This document shows positions 46,834-58,822 of a stretch of 64,000 bases of DNA, one piece after another (positions within the stretch are counted from its first letter, which is position 1; each line of letters starts with the position of its first letter). The notes beneath the pieces were generated by a model. It ran no database searches, was not told the DNA's origin, and saw only the letters and a program-made list of their open reading frames with translations. The stretch comes from Lunularia cruciata (Eukaryota; Streptophyta; Marchantiopsida; Lunulariales; Lunulariaceae). Where the stretch lies: the NCBI GenBank assembly GCA_948567375.1, contig OX419755.1, positions 24,185,001 to 24,249,000 on the forward strand, written 5' to 3'. Made by a program: the position numbers and the translations under genes.

Positions 46834-49800
46834 ATAACACAATTATATTGATTTACATTGATATTTTAGGTAGATGATAAGATACAAACGAATTGCAATA
46901 AAGTTCTATCTAGTTTCATATAAATCAAATAAAATATCATTACATAAGAATCAATTCATCTTCTTAATTTGATGAGACAATGTTGATTTATTTTATGATA
47001 AGATTGCACAATAACCTTGTTATTGACATATTTAATATAGAATTTGAGTTACAAGGTTAATTTTTATAGAGAAATGCATAAAAATACTAATGAAAAAGTC
47101 AAATTGACATACTAAGAAGCATGAAGTAGTGAAGAAAGGCTACCATGTAGAACACTTGAAGGATAAAGACTAAGAAGCATGAAGAAGGAACTGCCTATTG
47201 TAATAAAGTGAAAAGAGAGACATAGGAAATAGCACAAGATCTAAATTATTTATCCCTCTAAGCTTCCTTTTTTGGAGAATTCATAGACAAGTTCATGACT
47301 TTGAAGTACTCTAACAATCTTTTACAAATGCACATAAGATCTCTTACATACCTTGTAAATCCCACTAACTAATATATGATCACAAATATAAGATATAAGG
47401 AGGTAATGGTAATTTTGAGTATATAAAAGTGATTATTCCAACTTATATATGTTTATCTAAAACTAATGATGGAGGATATTAAAAAATTTTAGATTTGATA
47501 AAATAATACAAAGCTTTGAGTATATGTTGGATTGGACAAACAATGTTTGGACTATTCATATTGGATCAAAGTAGTGAAATCTAAATATCCCAAAGCTCTT
47601 GTATACTCTAGGGTTTTCTAATGAATGTTTAGAACTATAGAACAGATCAAGAAGGTTAAGTATATTTTGAATTAAGTCTAACCTATACACTACTTTAATT
47701 ATAATGAAGTACTTTATTGATGTGTGTATATTTCATAAATGTGCTTTCCTCCAAGCAAAAGTATATGAAGAGGAAATATTTGTTCTATATGAGTAAGGTA
47801 TACAAGTAATCATCATTTCTATTCTCATTGAAATGAGTAAGTTCATAATGAGTTATGTGTTGACTTCAATTTTATTAATGAATGAGATTACTATGTAAAT
47901 GGACGTAAGGGAGAGAATTTTCCATGGCATGCAAATGTCTGAAAATTAAATTAGTATTTAAGTACAAGTTTGTGATGCATATTAATATGAAAATTATTTC
48001 TTCTATGGGTGTGTTCTATAACAAGTTGCATACTAACTTAAAATTTAAAGGGAAGATGGACTATTAGATGAGTGTGACTTGAGTGTTAGTATGATTTTGA
48101 ATAGAGAGATGCAAGAGAATTGAAAGAATATTAAGTCATTGTTTATGTTTGGTTTTATTAAATTTTGTAATTTTTATGTAAATCTACTTGAATTTTTATT
48201 CTTAGTTGCATCTTAAAGATCTATCAATCTTTCTTGAACTTTGCATAATTTCAAAGTAAAGCAACACTTTCCAGATCTTGAGTTTCAAAATTGACCGTGA
48301 ATCTCTATATCTCTAGATATTGTTGAAAATCTCTGCAAGAATGGGTTTTGGGGTGATAATAGGTTTAGAAAATACAACAAAAAAATTACTCTAGCTCTTT
48401 GAGTTGTTTGAGAGTTGAATAGTTCAAGGGGTGAAGCTTGAATTATCTTTTGTTATTTTATGGAATTTGAACTTTTTACTAACTGTAGAATGTTTTAAAT
48501 GTGCTAGGTTCAATATATGTAAATTTTCACAAAAAAACAAGACTATTGATAAAAATATCTTCAATTGCATGTTTTATCTAGGTTTCAAACTATATTATGA
48601 AGGAGGTATAAATGTTTGACTTTTATTTTAAGAGAGGTTTTTATGGAAAATGAAATTTTTTGCTAGCTTTCAAGCAGAACTGGTCTGTGACTTTTATATA
48701 TGAGAGTTAAATATATAAATTTGTATTTAAAAACATCTATATTTTTATTAAATTATGATTTTATCTAGAATTTAAATTACATTGTAAAGAAGGAGAAAAT
48801 GTTGAACTTTTGTTTATAAGAGATATTTTCAAAAGGTGCCTAAAGTAAGAGAGTAGGTTAAGAGAGAGGAGAGAAAATTTCATTCTTCTTTCTCTCTATG
48901 AAGAATCCATATAAAAAGTTCAAAATAATGTAAAATTAATTTAGCACAAGACACTTTTTATTGCCATTTTGAAATAAATTTTGCCATTAATTCAGAGACT
49001 TATAATCTGGATAATTCTTAATATAATAATCTATGGGACTTGAACAAGACCACAATGTTAACTGAAACTCTTGTTGTTTTACATAGATATAAATATTTTC
49101 TCCAACCATGTGAAATATTGTAGAAAAGCCTTACAATTTTAGTCGGATGGATACGGCTTGGAGATATAGGTACATTGAGATAATTTATAAACAAGTTGAA
49201 AGAATTTAGAGATAGAGAAAATCAACCATGCCAAGATAGAGCTATAAATCTAAGGTTTTGTCTAGTCAATAACATGAGGTAGTCAAAGGTTTTGCTTTGG
49301 TTTTGGAGAATCATATAAATTGGCATTGACAACTCATAATCTAATTTATTGATCATCTATTCTAATAATATGTGGTAGGTTTTCAAAGTATTAGAAATGT
49401 CATTTTTTAGATATTTTGTAGATATTATATCCTAATGATAAAATTATGATAAACTTAAAGTCAATCAATCACATGTGTATCTAAAAAATGCATTACATTT
49501 ATTTATATATTAGTTCATAATTTTGAAATTTATGATACTTAGTCTCATCTCATCTATTGCAACTTGTACCACAAAATTCACAAGTTACAATTTATTCTAT
49601 ACCTTGATGATCTAAGAATTTGATGATATCTAGAAGGTTTATATCATGATATTCAGTAGAAATAAAAAAAATTGATAAGCTAATCTTGTTATATACAAGC
49701 AACCTATAGATATAAGAATAGTTTTTTACTTCCCCAATCCATAAAAACCTTACCAAGAGGCCATTTACTAGATATGTATCCATCTTTAGTAAAGAAAAGC

Positions 49801-50390
49801 TTATACTTATAAAACTACACCATTTTCTGAAAATTTTATTTGAATCCAAGTATACTCAAATCTAAATACTAAAGCTTGTAAATTTACACTTTTGATTGAT
49901 GTGCAAGTCAACAAGAAGGAATAAGCTCATTAACTGCAAAGTGAATAAGAGAAATGAACCATGTAATAATTGTTACAAATGTTAGATCCTACTATTATGT
50001 AATTATGATCTATTAATATTTAAGAATTATGACAATTAAGACATGAGTGGAATATAAGATTTTTGCTAATACCTTTACTTCAATTTGAAGAGTCCAAACA
50101 AACATAGAAATTTTTCTTGCCTTGTTGGGAAATTTTTTGGCCTTTTTGCTTATTAAGCATCACTTTTTGTGTATCTGTAGACATATTTGTATGCATCAGT
50201 ATTATTTTGCCTTTTTTGTGTATTAGTAGAAATTTTTAAGCATTTATTTATATTGTTAGTTATTATTGTGTACATACTCAACAATGCATATTAAAGCTAG
50301 AGTAAATGTATGAAGGCTTAAGTTATATAGCCTTTTAAAAAAAGGTTAGCTTGTGGTGCATAAATTTGTGAAGACAAGACATAATAATTT
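46834..50390. other. Very A+T-rich DNA, nothing recognised
   Basis: No domain, LTR or tandem repeat found. Stops are dense on both strands. Confidence 0.35.
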
Positions 50391-53270
50391 ACATGAGGAA
50401 GGAAAAACCGTTAGCAGAAGCATCATTTGGAATTATGTCTATTAATCCAAAGGAACAAATGGAAGAAGTCCACAGCCAAAGGCATTTAAAGGAAGAATGC
50501 CAAATTAGATACGACCTAGAATGTTGGTTAGAGGTGAAGAACTCCAATCTCAGTACCTTGTACCCAAAGACATTCACTTCCAAAGAACTTTGGCCTAGAT
50601 ATTGTTGCATCCAAAAGGCACATAGAAATTTGAATGCATTGCTACATGGTTAAAGACTGATGCTAAAGACATTTGCCATAAAGGAAGACTGTTTGCTTTT
50701 GGAAATGGCTTCACATTTGAGAGAGTGAACTTTCAAGGAATGCTTTGTGTAGACTAGTCCTATGCACTAATTGCCCAAGATATGTAGAGAAGGTTTTTGC
50801 TCAACTACCATGTAGCCATTGAATGACTAAAGAATGATCAAGGAATTTACCTATATAACCAAATGCACAGTAATCAATTTCACTTTTCATTGAAGTGATT
50901 TCATTTTCAGATTTGAGTGATTGATTTTCAATCTCAAGCCTTAGTCCTCATTCATAATTATATTTTTCTTTATAGTTTCCCATCCTTCACCTTGAAACCA
51001 AACCCACAATCTGATAGGAAACATGGTGTTTGTCCAGAAACCCATGAGAAAGATCCTTTGAGCCATCATTTGTCGTCCAATAGTAAAAAAGTGGGTAATC
51101 CATTACAAGAGTGTGGTGATTAGAGCAAGAATCTTGGATTTTTGCTCTAGAATGTGACTTTAGGATGATCCACAATATGAGGGAGAGGAAGGAGAGATCA
51201 AATAAGGATGTGAGAGGAAACTCATATAGCTAGATTAAGGAGAATTGGATGAATGTGTAGAGACCAAATGCAAGACCAGCTGGAGCTATACAATTGTAAA
51301 AAAAGTTCAAAAGATGCTAATGAATGATATCAAAGCTACCTTCAGAAAGAAGCAACAAAGAAGAATGGATGGAAGGTGTGTAATTACAAGGACCCAACAT
51401 GAAGAGAGATTGTGGAGGTGGTTATGCAAATTTTTAAGCATAAGAGGATGACTAACCTTACCAATAACCCAACTATCTTCTTTGAGTACCAAGGAGAACC
51501 TATCAAATGGGCAAACTTGTTCTACATTGAAGTGAAGAGTCTACACCAAGAATTTCAAGAAGAGGTAGAACTACCTATTTAGCTCTATTTTCAATACATT
51601 TCTACATGGGGTTGAAGTTACTAACAAAAGAAGAGCTCAAGAAGTTATTGGGCAATTTTCACCCAATGAGATGCTTTGCCTTGGAGCATAAAGAGAGGTC
51701 CATGATCAAGAAGTATCAAAAAGTGGATGCAAAGTTTGCATCAATTTGAGAATTTGTACCAATGGATGAATAAGGAGTCAACACAAAGACAAAGACAACA
51801 AAGTAGAGTATACCTCCAGCAAATTCCTTAATACAAGCCAAGAGTTTAAGAAAATATCCTCAAGTGAGAAAAATATCTTTGGGAGAAGAGAAAGAATGAT
51901 TCAAATATGAGTACCAAGAAGAGGAGGAGGAAGAAGAAATATCCTTTACCTTGTAGGAGTCTATAGTAGGATTAGAAAGAGAAGAGAAATATGAAGATGC
52001 ACAATTGACTCCAAGGCCCAAGTTAAGTGAATGGCAAGAAAAACAAGCAAATGACAAGGGTGAAACATCACGCCAACCCAAAGTACTTTGGAGTCTTGAC
52101 CAAGAAGCCAATGTTCCCAAAGAAGAATAAGTGAACACCAAAGGATGATAAGAACAAGAACTTTGGCTCAAAGGTTGACAAGAAGCCAAAGATCAATAGC
52201 TAAAGTAAAAAGTGGAAGTGGAAGAAGAAGGCAAAGACCATCCATTAGAATTAAAGGCCAACAAAAGAGAAGGATAGGGTCAAGAACCTTGAATGATTGT
52301 GAAGGTGAGAGTAAAATTTTTATACATTTAGTGGTAAACATTATAGCTAATGGAGCTTTTTTGCCCTAGTATTAAGTGCTTTACACTGATGTGGTGGATT
52401 ACACAACTTTGATCAAGAGATTTTACAAAGTGAACTACACTTGGAATGCAAATGAGGACTGAGCAAAGGAAGAGGTGGCAAAGGTGCAAAACCTATACAA
52501 AGAAGAGGCATTGATGGTGAATAATCTCATGAAAGAGAATCATGAGGTGAAGAGACACAACTCTTCTTTGATAGCCGGACAAAAGAGATCAGAGGAAGAA
52601 CTTGGAAAGTTAAAACTTGAGTTGGGAACTCTATGGATAGAGAAGGAGAAAATGCACCCAAAGTACAAAGACCAACTACAAGCCAATGACAAAGAAGTGG
52701 TAAGCATTTATGGTGAGATGGAGAATTCCAAGGTTAAATTTGTGACCTTGGATTTGCATATGGTTGAGTATTATAGGGAGGTGCTTACCTAGTGAGAACA
52801 CCTAACTATAGAGTTGCAAAGGTAAGCAAGAGAAAGAGCTAGATTGGATCCTTGAATGTAGGAAGAGATGAAGATGAAAACCTAATACTTGAGAGAGGAG
52901 AAGCAGAAGTTGATTCAATAGTTGAAGGAAGCCATGAATCACTTTGTAGGTATATCAAAGGAAAAAGTGAAATATAGAGCAATAAAGGCAAAAATCCATG
53001 AGTTGTAGGTCCAAAAATTATAGGGGAAGATTTATGAGGAGAAGAAGAAGGAAAATTTGCATGTTTAGCTAAGAGAGAATTTGGATAAGAAGTTCACATA
53101 GAATTATGATGCTTATCTAGTGGAGGTAGTCAAACATAGGGACCAGATTGACCTTTTATTAAAGCATTTTAGAGGCAATGGTAGTTCTTTTTAGGATGAG
53201 TTTTAGGCCAAAGACACTCCACTAAAAGAAGTGCTTTGTAGTTGTAGGAAATTATCCAAAGACCTTTGAA
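50391..53270 (+). pseudogene. Gag-like and coiled-coil coding remnant (unassigned family)
   Basis: A frame around 51445-51590 reads LTNNPTIFFEYQGEPIKWANL with LFYIEVKSLHQEF, which looks like a structured gag-type region. It is followed by Lys/Glu-rich frames, the longest being 52475-52792 (ENHEVKRHNSSL, EEELGKLKLELGTLWIEKEK), a probable coiled coil. Downstream to 53200 more helix-rich phrases continue between stops. No zinc knuckle or enzyme motif is visible. A family C LTR starts about 330 bp downstream, so this may be part of an older family C-type element. Confidence 0.45.
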
Positions 53271-53599
53271 GTTGTAAATACTTTAGGAGGAAGGCTTGTG
53301 GAGTTGTATAGAACTTTCTAGTTATGCAAGTCTTTGGAGTTGTATGTGCACAATATTGTGATTCAAATTAACTTTAGGAAAGACTTGACACCTTCCCTAA
53401 CACGTGTAAGGTACCTTATTAAGCTATAGGTAATTAGAATAAAATAATAATAGAATCTTAAGTTAAAGATAGGAGATTAATATAAATCTACTAAACCATT
53501 GGATCTCTTTAGAGCAAAGAAAAAACCTACATAGCTTTTGCCTAATTTTCTTCAAGTTTACATTGTCACACAATTTGTAGTGTTGCATCTAGATTGCTT

Positions 53600-54316
53600 G
53601 GACATTGGAGTTGCAATGATAGTGGTTAGAGGTATTTTAGTAATAACTTGTAGACTACTTTCCGATGGTCAAATTTTGTGTTTGGGGTATTGACTTCATG
53701 GTGGGGCCTCCCGTCACTTTGCACCATTTTGACCATTGGGTGTGTCGTCAATTGGACAGTTAGGGTTTTAGACCTAGCTTGAAGTGCAGCTCTATAGAGC
53801 TCACTTCTTTGATGTTGAGCTTTCAAGTTTGTGGCTATGGTAGACAAAGATTGGCAAGCGTCACTTGGATTCTTTTAGCTAGAGTGGATGTGGCTTAATT
53901 GTAATCAATACCTTGTTGTTTGCAACTTATAGAGTAATAGATCAAGTATTGATACGAGTTGAGTTGATTTGAGTGGTGTAAACATACTGATTATATCAAA
54001 GAAGTGAGGTCAGGGGGAAAATCAAGTGTAGGATTTAGGGGTATACTTTTGAAGTGAAGCTCTATAGAGCTCACTTCTTTGATGTTGAGCTTTCAAGTTT
54101 GTGGCTATGGTAGACAAAGATTGGCAAGCATCACTTGGATTCTCTTAGCTAGAGTCGATGTGGCTTAATTGTAATCAATACCTAGTTGTTTGCAGCTTAT
54201 AGAATGATAGATCAAGTATTGATATGAGTTGAGTTGATTTGAGTTATATAAACATACTGATTATATCAGAGAAGTGTGGTCAGGGGGAAAATCAAGTGTA
54301 GGAACTATGAGTGTTT
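53600..54316 (+). repeat. Family C 5' LTR containing a 270-bp tandem duplication
   Basis: Its left part aligns with 9685-10080. The right part is duplicated: a unit starting gaagtg(c/a)agctctatagagc at 53781 repeats at 54051 with a 270-bp period and few differences, each ending cagggggaaaatcaagtgta. It is followed at once by a primer-binding-site-like sequence, so I read it as the 5' LTR. The left boundary is approximate. Confidence 0.7.
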
Positions 54317-54317
54317 G

Positions 54318-54331
54318 TGGTATCTCAAAGC
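54318..54331 (+). other. Degenerate primer-binding site, family C
   Basis: tggtatctcaaagc differs slightly from the iMet site TGGTATCAGAGC seen intact in family B; its position before gag supports the reading. Confidence 0.45.
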
Positions 54332-56850
54332 TTGGTGGATCGTTGATGGCTTGATCAAAGTTCAAGTTTTCCTAGTGTGCAAAAGCTCGTTGATTGATGC
54401 AGATTTGGCAAAGAGGTAGGTAGTGTGCAAAAGCACCGGCCAAATTTTGAGCAAAGAGAAGCAAATTTTGAGCAGTTGTTGTGATTTTGAGCTGAGGAGG
54501 TGAAAGCAAGACCAATTTGTTGAGAGTTGGGCTCAGAAAGTGAAATTGAAGGAGTGGAGTTAGGAACCCACCCTTGTGAATTTGTGATTTGGAGAAACCT
54601 ATTTTCTCATTTTCTCAGGCTTGAGTGAAGAATTAGTAGAGGATTTGGCGGTCAATTAACTTTAGGGTTTATGTCAAATTTTTGGTGGAGTTTATGTTCA
54701 ATTTTTGCCAGATTTGGAGGAGTTTTGCCAGATTTGGAGAGGGTTCAAAGTGGCAAGAAGAAAGGCCTCATTTGGCTGAATTTTGGCATTTAGAGGCTTT
54801 GAGGCTATGAGAGGCTACAAATGGCCCGCAAGCTAGCTTGCTGGTGTGAGGCTAGCTAGTTTAGAGTAGATCTTTGACATTGTTTGGCAAAATTTGCCCA
54901 TCTTGCCAGATAGTGCGCAACAGGATTTGACTCCTAGATCTATGGTTCTTAGATTGGTGCCCTTGCCAACTAGTCCACCCTCACTTGTTGTCTTATTGAT
55001 TGGCCCACTATTATCTATACACTTATAACTTTGGGTAGGAGCGGCAATTTGATCCCATTCTTGGTGATCTTGGTAGCTTAGGACGTAGATAGGAACTCCT
55101 ATTATGTCAAAGGCCAAATGGTAGCAGAGTCAATCCCGTGTGGCTTTATGAGATGGAGGGTTTTTGTTTAGATTTCTTGTGATTGGACCCGCTTCATTCT
55201 CTACTTCTTGCTTGTGGACCATGTTTGTGTGAGGTGTACTAAATTTAGAGCATTGGTGCTCTAGTGTGCTCTCAATGGTGAGGTTGGACTGATGGCCAAT
55301 CAGATTACCTTTATTTCTCTCCGGTGAGGCAAGAAGTGATGACGTGCAAACCATTAAAGTGTGTGTTGTGATGGTAGGTTATAGGTCATCCTTTCTCCTA
55401 GTGTAGTTGTCTTTGTTAGAGTTACAGTAGTGTGTAGTGTTCCGTTGGTATTGCCACTTGGTGTTGGTACTTGGTGGTGTTTGGTTGGTGGTGTTGGTTC
55501 TTGGTGGAGTACTTGTGGTTGTAGTTGCAATTGGCGGTTTGTGGTTACTTTGCCATGATGGAGTTCTTTGGGGATTCTAGAGAAGATAGCCCTAGAATAT
55601 GTAGTGGGTTTACTCAAAGTGGCACTCGGTATCAACTTGTATCTCAGGCCCTAGTGAGGGAGGAGATTGACTTTGAGTTAGAGTTTGACATAGGAGCTGA
55701 TTAAGTTGAGAGTGCACTTGGCATGTCTGCACCATTGTTGCGGGATATGGATAAGATTATGGGGCCTCCAAAGGCCCTAGACATTACTCTAGTATAGTGG
55801 GTACCATTGAGTTGGATGACTTCATCCAAGAGTTGGATAGTTGGTATGATCTGCATCAAGTGCAAAACCCAACTTTGTTCACACTTTTCATTGCATAGAA
55901 GGGATTATTTATTATTATTGCACTTGGAGGGTCCGCCAATGGACAACTACCATGAGTTCAAGAGAGCTCACTTAGAGGAGATTGAGTTAAAGAGATAGTA
56001 TTGGTCCCCAAACTATGTCTCTATCACTTTAGGCTTGGTTTCCAGGGGTAGATCGGCTCTACTCACAAGTTCTAGCTCAAGTAGCGTTGGTGGAGCTAGT
56101 GGAGGTGCACTAGTTGGAGATAGTGCTACTTCAAGTGGAAGTACCACTACATGAGGTGGTGTAATACAGGGGTTTAACCCCATGGTAGAGTCCTTCTAAT
56201 GTTTGAGGCAAAACTACCAAGGAATTTGGACTGACAAGCTGAGGAGCTTGCAAGAGTTCCAATGGAAGGCTGGAGAGAGCTTACATGAGGCATATACTTG
56301 CATGAGGTGGCTGATCAATTTTGCTCAAGGAGTTACTAAGGCCCAGGTAGTCTAGTTTTGGTATGGGATACTAGATAAGGAGTTGCAATGAAGAGTTTGT
56401 GATGCTACGTTGTAACAAGCTACTTTGCCCACTTTGGTAGTGGTCTTTGGTTTGGCTGAGCATACTGAGCTCAAGATAGTGGAGGAGAGAGTGGTGACAT
56501 CTAGATTTGGTAGGGAGACCTCATCCATAGTTGTGACTTCTTCTAGAGTGTAGCATAGTTGGTTTTTGAGGACTGGTGGACAACCTAGATCCTATGGAGT
56601 GAGTGGAGGGCCTAGTGGAGCTAGACCTTTACCTTCATTTGTGGGTCAACAACAGCCAATAAGTGGTGGTGTTGCTTGTTGGACTTGTGGTGGACCTCAC
56701 CATAGGAGAGAGTGTACTCAAGGCATCGGACTTGATACCTTTGGTGCATCACAACCAACATAAAGACAATATGAGCATTACCATAGCTTTGGTCACACTA
56801 GTCATAGGTGCTTTGACCTACACTCGGAGTTACAGAGTGGTATGGTTTTG
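54332..56850 (+). pseudogene. Family C gag with zinc knuckle
   Basis: A long leader is followed from about 55800 by gag phrases: IELDDFIQELDSWYDLH, then LPRNLD...ELARVPMEGWRELT and SLHEAYTCMRWLINFAQG in shifting frames. A clean zinc knuckle, CWTCGGPHHRREC (CX2CX3HX4C), lies at 56677-56715. A second degenerate one (HSFGHTSHRCF) follows. Serine/glycine-rich stretches separate them. Stops and frameshifts are many. The gene is cut off at 56857 by the family D LTR; protease and polymerase of this copy are missing from the window. Confidence 0.78.
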
Positions 56851-56856
56851 AGGGAG

Positions 56857-57550
56857 TGATAGGGCCTATCTCTCACTCAAGATGATTGTCTCATGGCTAT
56901 TATGGTAGTGCACCATGGACTAAGAAGGCAAGGAACCCCAACTCCATCATACTCCTCCAAGGCTAACACTCCAAGACTCAAGACCTCACTAGAGAACTCA
57001 ATGAGAGAGAGATAGTTGCAAATGAAAGGATAATGAGTACCTCCTCACCCCTTGTTATATACTTGTGAAATAGTTACGCACTAAAGTTACTAATTACAAG
57101 AGTAGCTCAAGTTACTAGGCTAAAAGTCAAGTCAAGTCAAGTCAAGTCAAAAAGTATAAAGGAATATCCATTTACATGGGCATATTCTACTAGCATGTGA
57201 TCTTATCTTGACCCAACCACTAAGTCAAGGATTCCTTCACATGGGCTATCCTTAGACTATAGAAGAATCCAAAACAAAAAGGCTTGTGAGCCCAAGAATT
57301 CTCAACTCTTTCTTCAAAGCCAAACACCTAGGAATAATACCAAGTCAACACACTAGAATCCAAAATAGTGGTGCTCATCTTTTCCACTTCCTCTAGAGTA
57401 AGGTCCCCACTATCTTAGCTATGACTAACTTTAGCTAATCATGAATAATGTAGAACCATCCTTTATCTTTATATAAATAATATCTCTCAAGTACTTGTAA
57501 TACCAAGCTAAATATCACAATACCACACACATGCACAAATGGGTGTTACA
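56857..57550 (-). repeat. 3' LTR of family D element
   Basis: On the minus strand it starts TGTAACACCC next to the polypurine tract and ends CTATCA, about 694 bp. The truncated copy at 8568-8947 matches its 3' portion. It contains five GTCAA units at 57126-57150 where the other copy has only remnants. Confidence 0.85.
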
Positions 57551-57563
57551 TTTACCCCCGAAC
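57551..57563 (-). other. Polypurine tract of family D
   Basis: GTTCGGGGGTAAA on the minus strand directly precedes the LTR start. Confidence 0.65.
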
Positions 57564-58700
57564 TAAGGTTTCACTTTGTCCTCAAAGTGAAGGTCTCTCT
57601 ACCTTCTATGATATATCTTCAAATTATCATGGTTAATCCTATCAAAGTGTCTTCTTCCCAACCCCTTGAGATCATAGGTGTAATTGCCCCACACCTTCTC
57701 CACTATGAAAGGTCCAAAGTACTTAGGCAAAATCTTCTTTTGCACTCTCTTGAATCAAATAGGATCAAACAACATTACCCAATCACCTTCTTTGAAAGGT
57801 TCCACCTTCTTCTTGCCTTGCTCTTGTCATAGCTTTCCTTTTGTTTCCTTTGGGCTTGCTCCACTCAAACCATAGCAACTGCTCTTGCCTCTTCCAACTC
57901 CATGAGTTGTTCCTTCCTTGACTTCTCTACATCACCTCCTTGTGCTTTCTTAAATCTCCTATGAATGCTTTGGAAGGTAGGAAGATCAAGGTGAATAGGT
58001 AGGGTAAACTCAATACCATATACCAACTGAAATTGAGAATATCCGGTGGAAGTCTTCATAGTTGTCCTATACCCCCACAAAATTGCATGAATCCTCTTGT
58101 CTCAATGATGTTTAGCCCCCTCCATTTCTATATCTCTGGCCAACATCATGCACAAGGTCTGATTGGTTCTCTCTGCCAAGCCATTGGAATTTGGCTTATA
58201 GGATGTAGTTACTCTATGTGTGATAGAGAAATGTCATAGCATGGTTGTAGTAATGCTTCCTGTAAACTCTCCTTCTCTATCAAAAACCAACTCCAAAGGG
58301 CATCTAAATCTAGTGATAATATGTTCATAAAGAAATCTACCAACTTCATCTTCATTCTTGTCTTTCAATGGTCTAGCCTCAACCCACTTGGTAAGGTAAT
58401 CAGTAGCTACCACAATGTACCAATTATTCCTTGGGGTTCTATTGAGAGGACCTACAAAATCAATTCACCACTTCTCAAAAGGTCCTAGCAATGGAATTGA
58501 TCTAAGTGGTGGAGTGGATGTAGACTTTCTAGCAAAAGCTTGACAAACATGACAAGTTTGCAATAATCAAGACCTTGAAAATCCCTCTCCAATGTAACCT
58601 GCATCTAGAATCTTGAAAGTAGTCAACTTTCCTACAAAGTGTCCTCCACACACTAAACCTTCATGAAACTCCTTTATAAGTAGGATAGACTCTTCCTTAC
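57564..58700 (-). pseudogene. Family D integrase
   Basis: From about 58570 downward: TCHVCQAFARKS (end of the zinc-binding domain), then IDFVGPLNRTPRNNWYIVVATDYLTKW in two parts (first catalytic Asp at DY), FDREGEF (second Asp), PNSNGLAERTNQTL (Glu), then WGYRTTMKTSTGYSQFQLVY and a C-terminal region with YFGPFIVEKVW. The active-site residues are in place, but stops interrupt (for example after EKW and at the pentapeptide following TML). The C-terminus is plain, without a chromodomain. Confidence 0.85.
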
Positions 58701-58822
58701 CCACTGCTCTTCAAAGTAGACCATCTTCTCCTTGGTGAAAAATAATATCCTCTGCCATTGTGTAAGGTCTAGATCTTATTGCAAGGGCCTTCCTCTCCCT
58801 AACATGCATCCCTTTTGGATAG

